From Bacteroidota bacterium (lineage in GTDB: Bacteria; Bacteroidota; Bacteroidia; UKL13-3), in the NCBI GenBank assembly GCA_030680835.1, contig JAUXUD010000083.1:1-38651 (forward strand): DNA of 38,651 nucleotides, written 5' to 3'. Under the pieces are notes generated by a model. The model ran no database searches and had not been told where the DNA came from. It saw nothing but the letters and a program-made list of their open reading frames with translations. A program made the translations under genes and the position numbers. This document shows, in pieces, positions 9,238 through 17,975 of the stretch (position 1 is its first letter; every line of letters starts with the position of its first letter).

Positions 9238-9936
9238 ATGAATAAAATATTAATCATTGAAGATGATTTAAATCTGGGTAAACTGATAAGTACCTATCTG
9301 AAAGAGATTGGGTATCTGATAGTATGGGCTACAAATGGAAAAGAGGCTTTTCGGCTTTTTAATGCAGAAAATATAGATTTATGCATTGTAGATATTGGCT
9401 TGCCCGATAAAGATGGTTTTGAAATTGTGCGGGATATTAAACAAATAGACCGGGAAGTTCCCATTATTTTTCTTACGGCACGAAACCAGATAAATGATAA
9501 AATAACCGCCTTTCAAACGGGTGCCGACGATTATATATGCAAGCCTTTTCTGATGAAAGAACTCGAGTTGCGCATTCAGGCAATCAGTAAGCGGTTTAAA
9601 TCCTTTTCAATTACCAATTCGGTTTCAAACCATGAAATTATTTTAGGGAAATATACCTTTAATTTTGCTGTACGAACTTTGACGATTGATGGAAAGAAAA
9701 TAAAACTTTCGCATATAGATTGCGAATTATTAAAACTGCTTTGCATTAACTGCAACTCCATTGTTAAAAAAGATATCATATTAAAAGCAATTTGGGATGA
9801 TGCTGATTTTATATCTTCAAGAAGGCTCTCTGTTTATTTAAACCGCATCCGAAAATATTTAAATCAGGATGCTACTATTGAAATACAAAACGTATATGGC
9901 TCGGGGTATAAACTTCAACTCAATACGAACCATTAA
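9238..9936 (+). CDS. OmpR/PhoB-family response regulator
   Basis: A 232-residue regulator. The receiver domain (1-120) carries the acidic pocket E8/D9/D10, phosphoacceptor Asp52 (CIVDIGLPDKDG), Thr80 and Lys102 (DDYICKPF). The C-terminal winged-helix DNA-binding domain (about 130-228) includes the ending VYGSGYKL typical of OmpR-type outputs. It is coded six bases after the histidine kinase and presumably receives its phosphoryl group. Confidence 0.93.
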   Translation: MNKILIIEDDLNLGKLISTYLKEIGYLIVWATNGKEAFRLFNAENIDLCIVDIGLPDKDGFEIVRDIKQIDREVPIIFLTARNQINDKITAFQTGADDYICKPFLMKELELRIQAISKRFKSFSITNSVSNHEIILGKYTFNFAVRTLTIDGKKIKLSHIDCELLKLLCINCNSIVKKDIILKAIWDDADFISSRRLSVYLNRIRKYLNQDATIEIQNVYGSGYKLQLNTNH

Positions 9937-10007
9937 TTAATTACTAAATAAAATATAAAAGAAATAATAATATTCATAATATATTCATTTTCAGCGGTTT
10001 TAAGATA

Positions 10008-10035
10008 TTGTTAAGGTTTTTATCTATCAACTTTG
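10008..10035 (+). promoter_or_regulatory. Promoter for the lipoprotein gene
   Basis: TTG (10008-10010), 17 bases, then CAACTTTG (10028-10035), matching the Bacteroidota -33/-7 pattern apart from the first bases of the -7 element. It lies 26 bases before the ATG at 10062. Confidence 0.5.
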
Positions 10036-10061
10036 CATGATAAATATTTAATCAAAACATT

Positions 10062-10601
10062 ATGAAAAAATCAAACATTATGACCATTTTATTCCTCACC
10101 GGGCTCATGGTATTATCTTCATGTAAAAAAAATGAAGATCCCACAACTTCAACAACCCCACCCGATCCAAAACCCAATCCAACCCTTATGGGTTCATTAA
10201 AAGGCACGTGGAAAGCAACTGCATCTGACCTGGCATATGATGACCAGTCAAGTTATTCGGAAGCTTATTTAAACGTGAATGCTGACAGCACATGCACATG
10301 GACAAAAAAACACAAAACAAATCCGGCAGGTACTCTGGCCATGTCAGGCAAACTCTTGTTTGAATCTACCGGAGCAAAAGATACATCCGGAAGATTAATC
10401 GACAAGGTATGGTTTACATTTAACAAAATAAACGGACAAAACCTAAGTGGAAGTGTACATGGCATTTACCAGGTAAATGGCAGCAAACTCACATTAGACT
10501 GGGAGTTTATGAGAAGTGGCATTACCTATCCCGATCCCGCATTAGGCTTTGGAAGCGGAAGCAGTAAACTAAAATCAATTTCAAAATATACCAAACAATA
10601 A
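10062..10601 (+). CDS. Lipoprotein with possible lipocalin-like fold
   Basis: A 179-residue lipoprotein. The signal peptide ends in the lipobox LSSC with the lipidated Cys at residue 21, followed by a low-complexity linker of Thr/Pro/Asp (KNEDPTTSTTPPDPKPNP), as in surface or periplasmic lipoproteins. The mature domain opens with LKGTWKATASDL and ends with LDWEFMRSG and a short tail, a pattern seen in lipocalin-like Bacteroidota lipoproteins; that assignment is tentative. It follows the two-component operon but has its own promoter. Confidence 0.7.
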   Translation: MKKSNIMTILFLTGLMVLSSCKKNEDPTTSTTPPDPKPNPTLMGSLKGTWKATASDLAYDDQSSYSEAYLNVNADSTCTWTKKHKTNPAGTLAMSGKLLFESTGAKDTSGRLIDKVWFTFNKINGQNLSGSVHGIYQVNGSKLTLDWEFMRSGITYPDPALGFGSGSSKLKSISKYTKQ

Positions 10602-10712
10602 CAAAGTATTTAAAAGTAGCTTACCGCTTAAATAATCCTAAAATAATTATGCAACCTTTTATTTTTTTAAAGAGTCTTTCTAAAATTATTTAACAATCTA
10701 ATCATAAAAATC

Positions 10713-11564
10713 ATGAAACGAAATCAATTACCAATTACAATTATTGTAATCTTTTTTTCGGTATTCAGCAATATTGTAAATGCACAAACATATTGCATTC
10801 CACCCAAATTTTTAACGGGTCCGTATACCGGTATTACTAATGTTACTGTGGGATCCATTAACAACAATTCTAACAGTACAGATGGATACGTAAACTACAC
10901 TGCCACTGTTGGGGCCTGCACGCTGAAGAGAGGCAGCAACGTAAACTTTACGGTGAGCTGTTATTATGACCCCGGTATGGTAGGGGGTTTTACGGGCAAT
11001 CTTAACTTGAGAGTTTGGATAGATTGGAATGCTGATTTCGACTTTAATGACGCCGGAGAAGAAGCACTTTCCAAAGTGGTTAACTGTAGTGGTTCAACGG
11101 TAGCAAAGCCAAATACAGTTGCTACATACACATTTACCGTTCCGGCAGGAGCGGTATTGGGAAACACCCGGATGCGTGTATATGAAGACATGATGCCCGA
11201 CGATGGCCATGCAGTGCCAACACCTTGCGGATACAACAGCGGATTGGGCCAGCACGGTGAGGCTGAAGATTATAAAGTGATCATTTCAAATACTACAGGA
11301 ACCCCAGAAATTGAAGGCAACTCATATTTATATGTTTACCCGAATCCTGCTACCGATTATATACATATTGTTACCGATTATTCAGATAATATTGATCGGG
11401 TAACTATTTTTAATGCTTGCGGTAAACGCATTCAGCAGGTAAAAGCAGAAGAACTTTTACATCAAAATACGATTCCCATTTCTGATTTACCCATGGGTAT
11501 TTATTTAGTTATTATTGAAAACAAAGAAGGTAAAATTATCTCATCAGCAAAATTTGTGAAATAA
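10713..11564 (+). CDS. GEVED-domain secreted protein with T9SS sorting domain
   Basis: A 283-residue exported protein. A signal peptide (about 1-25, ending VNAQ) is followed by a GEVED domain: NLRVWIDWNADFDFNDAGEE, GNTRMRVYED and the namesake-like GQHGEAEDYKV at the end of the domain (about residues 30-192). The C-terminal 75 residues form a type IX secretion (Por) sorting domain: YVYPNPATDYIHI, a beta-sandwich and the terminal KIISSAKFVK. It should be exported to the surface or medium by T9SS, with the tail cleaved. GEVED domains are often linked to adhesins or secreted enzymes; no catalytic domain is visible here, so its role is open. Confidence 0.88.
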   Translation: MKRNQLPITIIVIFFSVFSNIVNAQTYCIPPKFLTGPYTGITNVTVGSINNNSNSTDGYVNYTATVGACTLKRGSNVNFTVSCYYDPGMVGGFTGNLNLRVWIDWNADFDFNDAGEEALSKVVNCSGSTVAKPNTVATYTFTVPAGAVLGNTRMRVYEDMMPDDGHAVPTPCGYNSGLGQHGEAEDYKVIISNTTGTPEIEGNSYLYVYPNPATDYIHIVTDYSDNIDRVTIFNACGKRIQQVKAEELLHQNTIPISDLPMGIYLVIIENKEGKIISSAKFVK

Positions 11565-11588
11565 AATTATACAATACTTTATAACATA

Positions 11589-11622
11589 AAAGCGGTGCTC
11601 AATAAAAATTGAACACCGCTTT
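11589..11622. terminator. Bidirectional hairpin terminator between convergent genes
   Basis: AAAGCGGTG (11589-11597) pairs with CACCGCTTT (11614-11622), and the inner bases TCAAT/ATTGA also pair, leaving an AAAA loop. A-rich and T-rich flanks on either side suit termination of both the GEVED gene and metK. Confidence 0.85.
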
Positions 11623-11645
11623 CTGTATTACTAAAACGATAAAGG

Positions 11646-12899
11646 TTATTTAATCTTAAACGCCTTTTTCACTTTATCTACCATGTCTAATTTTTCCCAG
11701 GTAAATAGCTCAACTTTTAGTTTTAAAGTTTTGCCATCCGGGCTTTTAAATTCTTTGGTTACGATTTCGTTTTTACGTCCCATATGTCCGTATGCTGCAG
11801 TTTCGCTATAAATTGGATTGCGTAATTTTAAACGGGTTTCAATTCCATATGGAGTCATGTCAAATAATTTTTCAACCACTTTTGAAATTTCTCCATCAGT
11901 CATTTTTACCGTAGCGGTACCATAGGTATCAATAAAAATACCCATGGGATCTTTAACCCCAATGGCATAAGAAACCTGAACCAAAACCTCGGTGCACAAT
12001 CCTGCAGCTACCAGATTCTTGGCAATATGCCGGGTTGCATAAGCAGCCGAACGGTCAACCTTTGATGGATCTTTACCCGAGAAAGCACCACCCCCGTGGG
12101 CACCTTTGCCTCCATAGGTATCCACAATAATTTTGCGTCCGGTTAAACCGGTATCGCCATGCGGACCACCAATTACAAACTTACCTGTTGGGTTTATATG
12201 ATAGGTAATTTGATCATTAAAGAAGTGTGCGTATTTTTTGTATTTGGTTTTTACCCGTGGAATCAAAATCTTAATGATGTCTTCTTTGATTTTAGCAAGC
12301 ATTTTAGGCTCTTTATCAAAATCGTCATGCTGTGTTGAAAGTACAATGGCTTCAATCCGCACGGGCTCGTTTTTATCATTATATTCTAAGGTAACCTGAC
12401 TTTTTGCATCGGGACGCAGGTATTTGATTGCTTTGTTTTCGCGGCGTAAAGCAGCCAGTTCAATTAAAATTTTATGGGCCAGATCCAGTGCCAATGGCAT
12501 ATAATCATCGGTTTCGTGCGAGGCATAACCAAACATCATACCCTGGTCGCCAGCGCCCTGATCCTGTTTTTTCTTACGGTCAACACCCTGGTTGATATCG
12601 GCCGATTGCTCATGAATGGCAGATAAAATACCACAGGAGTTGGCTTCAAACATATACTCGCTTTTGGTATAACCAATTTTGCGGATTACGCCGCGTGCAA
12701 TTTCCTGTACATCCAGGTATGCTTTCGATTTTACTTCTCCTGCCAAAATAACCTGACCGGTTGTTACCAGGGTTTCACAAGCAACTTTCGACTCCGGGTC
12801 GAAAGCTAAAAAATTATCAATTAATGCATCCGAAATTTGATCGGCAACTTTGTCGGGATGTCCTTCACTTACGGACTCAGACGTGAATAAATAAGCCAT
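11646..12899 (-). CDS. metK: S-adenosylmethionine synthetase
   Basis: A 417-residue MetK. It makes S-adenosylmethionine from methionine and ATP in the cytoplasm. Visible family motifs: [19 protein letters not shown] at the N-terminus (ATP/magnesium site), [14 protein letters not shown] (signature 1 region), [21 protein letters not shown], and the P-loop-like [19 protein letters not shown] (signature 2). Length is normal for Bacteroidota, slightly above the E. coli enzyme. The gene has a promoter about 170-195 bases upstream and a long structured leader (12900-13060), which suggests control at RNA level. Confidence 0.97.
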   Translation of the reverse strand: MAYLFTSESVSEGHPDKVADQISDALIDNFLAFDPESKVACETLVTTGQVILAGEVKSKAYLDVQEIARGVIRKIGYTKSEYMFEANSCGILSAIHEQSADINQGVDRKKKQDQGAGDQGMMFGYASHETDDYMPLALDLAHKILIELAALRRENKAIKYLRPDAKSQVTLEYNDKNEPVRIEAIVLSTQHDDFDKEPKMLAKIKEDIIKILIPRVKTKYKKYAHFFNDQITYHINPTGKFVIGGPHGDTGLTGRKIIVDTYGGKGAHGGGAFSGKDPSKVDRSAAYATRHIAKNLVAAGLCTEVLVQVSYAIGVKDPMGIFIDTYGTATVKMTDGEISKVVEKLFDMTPYGIETRLKLRNPIYSETAAYGHMGRKNEIVTKEFKSPDGKTLKLKVELFTWEKLDMVDKVKKAFKIK

Positions 12900-13060
12900 G
12901 TTTTATATATATTGTTTAATGGTTTTTAGGTTTTGCACCCGAAAAACATTACAGACCTTTTGCAGCAATTAACTGAACATTGTTTGACAAGAAAGCCCGC
13001 ATTGTTTTACCACCGTGGTGTTCAGCCCGGTTGGCATCCCGCTCATGCAGGATTCTTAAT
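12900..13060 (-). ncRNA. Structured metK leader, candidate cis-regulatory RNA
   Basis: From the promoter at 13067-13096 the transcript should begin near 13060, giving a leader of about 160 nt. On the plus-strand coordinates three pairings stand out: ATCCCGC/GCAGGAT (13036-13042 with 13047-13053, loop of 4, one G-U); ACCAC/GTGGT (13009-13019); and CTGAAC/GTTCAG (12973-12978 with 13020-13025), which encloses the second hairpin. CATTGTTT is directly repeated at 12978-12985 and 13000-13007. It does not show the SAM-I core I know (GAGGGA...GGCAACC). Because metK makes SAM, SAM or methionine control is plausible but unproven. Confidence 0.45.
12969..13046 (-). CDS. Possible 25-residue leader peptide in front of metK
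   Basis: Within the metK leader an ATG at 13046, about 14 nt from the predicted RNA 5' end, opens a 26-codon frame that ends in TAA at 12969. It begins MSGMPTGLNTTVV and ends CQTMFS; it holds three Met and two Cys. The frame covers exactly the structured part of the leader, and its stop codon lies just past the distal arm of the CTGAAC/GTTCAG helix, the arrangement of a translated attenuator. It may equally be a chance frame. Confidence 0.3.
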   Translation of the reverse strand: MSGMPTGLNTTVVKQCGLSCQTMFS

Positions 13061-13066
13061 GCACTG

Positions 13067-13096
13067 CAAAAGTATTGCAATTAAGGAAAAAACAAA
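13067..13096 (-). promoter_or_regulatory. metK promoter
   Basis: Read on the minus strand: TTTG (13096-13093), 18 bases, then TACTTTTG (13074-13067), a perfect TANNTTTG. Transcription should start near 13060. An imperfect inverted repeat (TTAATGCA / TGCAATTAA, 13056-13063 and 13076-13084) spans the -7 element and could be an operator. Confidence 0.65.
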
Positions 13097-13180
13097 GGCT
13101 AAATTTTATTCCTGAATATTATCGGGTTCAAAGAATTATTAAAAGGCTGATTCGTAGTGGCTTTCAGCCGTTTACATGCA

Positions 13181-13405
13181 TCAGCAATCTTCACAAATTC
13201 TTTCGGAAGATTTTTGCAGACCGGAATCTTTTAACATTCTCCGGGTAATCTCATTAATTCTTAAGTCAATGGGATTTTCTTCAGGTACAGATGGATTGAA
13301 TACATACTCGCATGACGGACATGCAATTAATGGCTGGGCCATATGGGTGGCAATATCCTGATTTATCGGAACAAGACTATCACATTTTGGGCATGCTATT
13401 ATCAT
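13181..13405 (-). CDS. Small zinc-ribbon-like protein
   Basis: The ATG at 13405 (MIIACPKCDSLV) gives a 74-residue protein; an ATG four codons earlier is possible. It has two CxxC knuckles, CPKC near the start and CPSC about 27 residues later, as in MJ0042-type or rubredoxin-like zinc ribbons, and a final C..C pair (ICEDC). The middle is a charged helix (DLRINEITRRML). It lies upstream of metK but is separated by the metK promoter, so it is probably its own unit. Function unknown. Confidence 0.5.
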   Translation of the reverse strand: MIIACPKCDSLVPINQDIATHMAQPLIACPSCEYVFNPSVPEENPIDLRINEITRRMLKDSGLQKSSERICEDC

Positions 13406-13660
13406 AAGTGGAAGCAAGTAAAGAAATAAAATGATAATTCTCTAAACAAAATTATAACCAGCCTGTTTCGGGCTTTGATTGCTGGTTTTTATTATTTAAA
13501 TGTTAATAAGTAATTATTCAGTGTCCTTAATTCAACTGCATTTTTAGTTATTAATATTTGCATAATGGTCGCTGTTTACACTACAAAAACAAAAATACAC
13601 GTAATCAAATTGAATTAGTATTCAAAAAATGCCTTGATTAAATCGTTACCTCATTTCTGA

Positions 13661-14338
13661 TTAGGTTTCCTTGTTAAATGCTCTTTTAAACTTTTTTGTA
13701 TTTCTTACATTATATGCAAGTGAAAAATAAAAAATACGCGATTCGGTTGTCTGATACACTTTTACATTGTTAAGGGTATAATCATAACCCTTCTCCAAAA
13801 AGTTATAGAAATAATATTTAAACTTTAAATTAAATCCGCTTTTCAGATTTAAACCTACAAATGCACTTGGCATAAAAAGGGGTGTACGGTCGCTGAACCA
13901 AGCATTAAATTTGTTTATTTTAGCTTCATTAATAAACATCTTTTCTTTATAGTTCAATCCCAATTCACCTTCAAGTCCGGCATATAAATAACTGTCCCTG
14001 CCAAGGTTTCCAAGTTTAATGGCCAGGGGAATTCCAACATAATAGTTTCTTCTTTTTATGAGGGTGTCAACATTTTCGGATATAAACCCAACATTTCTAA
14101 TTCCCAATCCGGTGTATATGCCCACATGATTATTAAAATCAATATGCAATAATGTGCTCGCATGAAAAAAACAGGTAAACCGCAAGGGTGTATTTACCTG
14201 TGCATTCTTCACTTTATAGTTTGCAAATGAAAAGATAAACTCACCGCTCTTGGTGGTATAAGGTCTGTTCTGGGCAACTGCAAAAAAATTGCTGCATATA
14301 AGCATCCCGCTAAAAAGAATGATAATCGCTTTTTTCAT
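13661..14338 (-). CDS. Outer-membrane beta-barrel protein
   Basis: A 225-residue protein with a signal peptide (about 1-22, ending FAVAQN). The mature part has alternating strands with aromatic girdles and paired Gly turns (FNNHVGIYTGLGIRNVGF, GIPLAIKLGNLG, YLYAGLEGELGLNYK, SAFVGLNLKSGFNLKFKYYFY) and ends with a strand IFYFSLAYNV, the pattern of an 8-stranded OmpA/OmpW-like barrel. It starts six bases after the M1 aminopeptidase gene and so is probably co-transcribed with it. Nothing shows a specific ligand. Confidence 0.65.
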   Translation of the reverse strand: MKKAIIILFSGMLICSNFFAVAQNRPYTTKSGEFIFSFANYKVKNAQVNTPLRFTCFFHASTLLHIDFNNHVGIYTGLGIRNVGFISENVDTLIKRRNYYVGIPLAIKLGNLGRDSYLYAGLEGELGLNYKEKMFINEAKINKFNAWFSDRTPLFMPSAFVGLNLKSGFNLKFKYYFYNFLEKGYDYTLNNVKVYQTTESRIFYFSLAYNVRNTKKFKRAFNKET

Positions 14339-14344
14339 AGATAT

Positions 14345-16786
14345 TTAATTTTTAAGCCAAGGTAATTGTTTAATTAATATTTCTTTTTCTGAAGCCGAAT
14401 AATTTTGTTTTTGGTAATAGAATTTGATTCCTTCTTTTACATCTGTTTGCGTTGCAAAATGAGTTACCAGCTCTGTTGCCGGTCCCGACATGCGGCTATT
14501 GGTAGATAAAATAGCCTGAAATAAATGCCCGGCGAGATCGTCGTTTATATGGTTTGCTGATTTTAATACCCCGAAAGCAAGAAGCCGGGTTCTGAACTCA
14601 TAGCCCGGACCTGCATACTGTACCAGGTTTTGTAATCCATTATTACGGTTTCCTCCTTTAAAAATCGATATCTCAAGCCACTTTATTTTTACACTGTTAT
14701 TCATTCCATATACATTGGATGTAAGTGCAAGATATCTGGTAATCCCAATTGGATATTGGTTGCATAATTTCTCAAGTACGGTTTTTACCACCTCGTAACT
14801 GCTATCGGTTAAAGCTGCTTCAAAAAAAGGTTTCCACGAATCATTCAGGGTAATACTCTTAAATATATGGTCGCGGATAATTGCTTTGTCCGATTTGCTT
14901 AATTTTTGAAGCATTGCAATTGTAACACTGTTTGAATCTGCAACCAGTTGTGAAACCAGTTCATTGATTATTCCATAATGCTTTTCGCGTTTCAGTGCTT
15001 CATGCAACAGGTTCCGCTTTTTCTCAATATCCGTTTCACGCAAAGCCACAACTGCATCATACCTGTCCAGATAATTTACGGCCTTTTCAACCTGAAATTT
15101 CAACTCATCATATGATTTATTAAATGTAAGTTGCTTAATAATATTTGAACCCGGATCAAAAAGTACAAAGGCTATTTTTTTCTTTGCGGCATTATTAATT
15201 TTTATTACACGAAAGGCATCTTCTATCATTTCCTTTTTTATATCCATACTGCCATCCAGGTAATGCACTTCTATGCTTACCGGCATTTTAAAGGTGTGTA
15301 CCGTTTCATTTGTTTTATGAATTTGTTCAATGGTAATTTCAGTAGCCCAGTTTTCATTATTTGTATTTATGGTTTCATATTGTACCCGGTAATGCGGTTC
15401 TCCGCCGCGTAATATCCATTCATCAAAAAACCAATCCAGGTTTAAACCCAGTTTATCTTTAATGGCTTGCTGTAAATCGTTGGTTTCAACATTGGCATAG
15501 GCATGGTTTTTTAAATAATGGGTTAAGGCTCTTTTCCATTGTTCTGAACCCAATATATATTCGAGCATACTGATTACAGCAGCTCCTTTGGGATATACCC
15601 GAGCCGTTCCGCCGCTTGTATGCCTAACTGCATAATTGTCTTTTTTCCCGGCTTCTACTGCTGCATTCTGATGTTGTCTGCGCTGCCAGTCCCATTCTTC
15701 TTCACCATCGGTAACTCTTGAAAATTGCTTGGGGAAAAAAGTGGCAAAACTTTCCTGCATCCACGCATCGCGCCCGTCTCTTGCAGTAATAAAATCTCCA
15801 AACCACTGATGGGTCATTTCATGACAATTCACCCCAATATAATTCCTATCGAGAAAAGCGCGTTCATCCACATTAAAAAAATCACCGAATATGGTTGCCG
15901 TGGTGTTTTCCATGGCACCATAAATAAAGTCCTGCACCATAATCTGACTATAGCTCTCCCAAGGATAGGGAATACCCGTTTGCGCTTCCAGGAAGTCAAT
16001 CATTTGAGGGGTATAGCGATACGTGGGTTCCATTCTATCTGCAAATTCGGGATAGTAATAGTAATTTAAAGGTACCCCGCTCTTGCTTTTGGCAGTAGCA
16101 ATGGCATATTTTCCTATTCCCAGCATCAGTAAATATCCCGAATGGGGCTTGCTCATTGCATAATGCCAGGTTATGGTTCCATCTTTATTATACTTCTTGC
16201 TCAATAATTTACCATTGGATAATACCTGATAATTTTTATCAAAGGTGGTGACGGTTTCTGTAATAAATTTATCATTCATATCGTCATACATCGGAATCCA
16301 GTAACGGTTATCAACTCCCTGCCCCTGTGTCCATATTTGTTTTCTCACTGCAAATGGATCTTTCTCTCTGGGTTCAGCTATATTCCATCCAATAAAATAA
16401 ATACCTCTGCGGGGCGAAGCTTCATAGTCGAAAGCAATTTCTCCGGTTTCATCCCAGTTCCAGGCTTTTGCCGGAATCACCCAAACTCCGGTTTTTACTA
16501 TGCTGAAATTTACCTGGGCCTTATTTAAGAATGCCGATTTTATATCAATTCCGGGAGCATCAAAAAAAACCGAATCCACCTTTTGCTGCAGTACCTTAAA
16601 CTGGTGCGTTACTTTTCCTTTAACCAAACCCTTCAAGGGTTCAAACCGAAGCTCCACTTTCATTTTAGTTATGTCCAGTGAATGTTCACGGGATGTTGCG
16701 GCATCTTTTAAATAACTGTTATACGATAGTTGCGCCCTGGTAATGATAACACTTAATAAAAAGCAGGCTAGGAATAATTTCTTCAT
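14345..16786 (-). CDS. M1-family zinc aminopeptidase, secreted
   Basis: An 813-residue M1 (gluzincin) metallopeptidase with a signal peptide (about 1-18). The N-terminal beta-saddle domain is followed by the substrate motif YGAMENTTATIF (the GAMEN equivalent) and the catalytic motif HEMTHQW: His322, Glu323, His326 and third zinc ligand Glu345 (WMQESFATFF). A Tyr for transition-state stabilisation is expected in the ARVYPKGAAV region. The C-terminal third (about 570-813) is the HEAT-like helical domain. It removes N-terminal residues from peptides in the periplasm or at the surface. Its promoter overlaps that of the divergent M28 peptidase, so the two exopeptidases may be controlled together. 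Confidence 0.93.
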   Translation of the reverse strand: MKKLFLACFLLSVIITRAQLSYNSYLKDAATSREHSLDITKMKVELRFEPLKGLVKGKVTHQFKVLQQKVDSVFFDAPGIDIKSAFLNKAQVNFSIVKTGVWVIPAKAWNWDETGEIAFDYEASPRRGIYFIGWNIAEPREKDPFAVRKQIWTQGQGVDNRYWIPMYDDMNDKFITETVTTFDKNYQVLSNGKLLSKKYNKDGTITWHYAMSKPHSGYLLMLGIGKYAIATAKSKSGVPLNYYYYPEFADRMEPTYRYTPQMIDFLEAQTGIPYPWESYSQIMVQDFIYGAMENTTATIFGDFFNVDERAFLDRNYIGVNCHEMTHQWFGDFITARDGRDAWMQESFATFFPKQFSRVTDGEEEWDWQRRQHQNAAVEAGKKDNYAVRHTSGGTARVYPKGAAVISMLEYILGSEQWKRALTHYLKNHAYANVETNDLQQAIKDKLGLNLDWFFDEWILRGGEPHYRVQYETINTNNENWATEITIEQIHKTNETVHTFKMPVSIEVHYLDGSMDIKKEMIEDAFRVIKINNAAKKKIAFVLFDPGSNIIKQLTFNKSYDELKFQVEKAVNYLDRYDAVVALRETDIEKKRNLLHEALKREKHYGIINELVSQLVADSNSVTIAMLQKLSKSDKAIIRDHIFKSITLNDSWKPFFEAALTDSSYEVVKTVLEKLCNQYPIGITRYLALTSNVYGMNNSVKIKWLEISIFKGGNRNNGLQNLVQYAGPGYEFRTRLLAFGVLKSANHINDDLAGHLFQAILSTNSRMSGPATELVTHFATQTDVKEGIKFYYQKQNYSASEKEILIKQLPWLKN

Positions 16787-16803
16787 CTCAGATTTATTTG
16801 TTG

Positions 16804-16867
16804 CGAAGATAGGATTAGCGTGAAATTGGACAAATTTTGTTTAACATATAGTAAAAAACTACTTTTA
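16804..16867. promoter_or_regulatory. Divergent overlapping promoters for the M1 and M28 peptidases
   Basis: Minus strand: TTTG (16834-16831), 19 bases, TATCTTCG (16811-16804), 18 bases before the M1 start. Plus strand: TTTG (16836-16839), 20 bases, TACTTTTA (16860-16867), before the M28 gene. The two -33 elements share the nine-base stretch CAAATTTTG, so the promoters cannot be occupied independently. Confidence 0.55.
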
Positions 16868-16884
16868 CCGTTTTACTACAAAAA

Positions 16885-17883
16885 ATGAAACCATTTAATA
16901 TATTTAAAACTGCTGTAGTTTTCGTTTTTTTTCTCAGCATTTCTGCCTGTGATGAACCTTCCAAAAAACCCGCAGATAAACCTGTTGATACCAATATTTC
17001 ATACAAACAGATAAGTCCGGTGTTTAACGCCGATAGCGCCTATAACTGGGTTCAAAAACAAGTTGATTTTGGTCCGCGTTTTTGCAACAGCAGTGGCCAT
17101 ACTGCCTGTGGCAATTATTTGGTTGATGAATTTAAAAGATTTGCGGATGAAGTAATTGAGCAAAAAGCGGTAGTAAAAAACTTTGATGGCAAAAACCTAA
17201 ACATCAAAAATATCATTGCATCCTTTAATCCCACTGCTGCAAAAAGAGTATTAATCAGTGCCCATTGGGACAGCCGTCCGTATGCCGATCAGGATCCAAA
17301 TCCGGAAAACCACAACAAACCCATTTTGGCTGCAGATGACGCCGCAAGCGGAGTTGCCGTAATGCTTGAAATGGCCCGGCAAATGAAGGCGGTACGACCA
17401 GAAATTGGAATTGATTTCATTTGTTTTGATGCCGAAGATCTGGGTAAATCCAATGCAGGAAATGACACCTATTGTTTGGGTTCGCAATATTGGTCGAAGA
17501 ACAAACACAAACCTGGGTACAAAGCCGACTATGGTATTTTGCTGGATATGGTGGGAGCATTTAATGCCCATTTTATATGGGAAGGTTATAGTGTAGAATA
17601 TGCTGAACCCATATTGCGCAAAGTATGGGATCAGGCGATACAACTGGGATTCAGCAATAATTTTTATTATTACAAAGGTGGTTCTATCACCGATGATCAT
17701 TATTATGTAAATACACTGGCCGGCATTCCCACCATAGATATCATCCATTATTCTGAAAATACAGAAACCCGTTTCGCTCCGCATTGGCACACCCTCGGCG
17801 ACAATATGAGTGTGATTGACCGAAACACTTTAAAAGCAGTGGGTCAAACTTTAATGGAAGTGGTTTATAAGGAAGGGAAGTAA
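16885..17883 (+). CDS. M28-family peptidase / glutaminyl cyclase-like lipoprotein
   Basis: A 332-residue lipoprotein with lipobox SISAC (Cys22). The rest is an M28 zinc-peptidase fold with LISAHWDSRPYADQ, LAADDAASGVAV, FICFDAEDLG, SITDDHYYV and APHWHTLGDN, which supply the metal ligands and catalytic acid. This set (VDFGPR...HWDSRP...DDAASG...WHTLGDN) is typical of Bacteroidota proteins related to glutaminyl-peptide cyclotransferases as well as aminopeptidases, so either activity is possible. It is divergent from the M1 peptidase. The stop is about 90 bases before the Crp-type regulator. Confidence 0.88.
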   Translation: MKPFNIFKTAVVFVFFLSISACDEPSKKPADKPVDTNISYKQISPVFNADSAYNWVQKQVDFGPRFCNSSGHTACGNYLVDEFKRFADEVIEQKAVVKNFDGKNLNIKNIIASFNPTAAKRVLISAHWDSRPYADQDPNPENHNKPILAADDAASGVAVMLEMARQMKAVRPEIGIDFICFDAEDLGKSNAGNDTYCLGSQYWSKNKHKPGYKADYGILLDMVGAFNAHFIWEGYSVEYAEPILRKVWDQAIQLGFSNNFYYYKGGSITDDHYYVNTLAGIPTIDIIHYSENTETRFAPHWHTLGDNMSVIDRNTLKAVGQTLMEVVYKEGK

Positions 17884-17963
17884 CGCGAAATGTTAAGGAA
17901 TGGGTCGACTGATTAATCCAATAAACTCCATTATTTAATAATTTATAAACCCCCTGCAAAACC

Positions 17964-17971
17964 TATCTTTG
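17964..17971 (+). promoter_or_regulatory. -7 element TATCTTTG of the Crp/Fnr gene
   Basis: A perfect TANNTTTG box ends four bases before the ATG at 17976, so the transcript would be leaderless or nearly so. No clear -33 TTTG is seen at the proper distance. Confidence 0.5.
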
Positions 17972-17975
17972 CAAC

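Noticed and set aside
12900-13060. SAM-I (S-box) riboswitch
   Set aside because: The conserved S-box core (GAGGGA, GGCCC..UGAA, CCGGCAACC with kink-turn) is not present; only a vague GCCAACCGGGC similarity.
12933-13115. 60-codon plus-strand frame in the metK leader
   Set aside because: It runs against the metK promoter and structured leader and looks non-coding.
17251-17790. 179-codon frame antisense to the M28 peptidase
   Set aside because: The M28 motifs on the plus strand are unmistakable; the antisense product has no family pattern.
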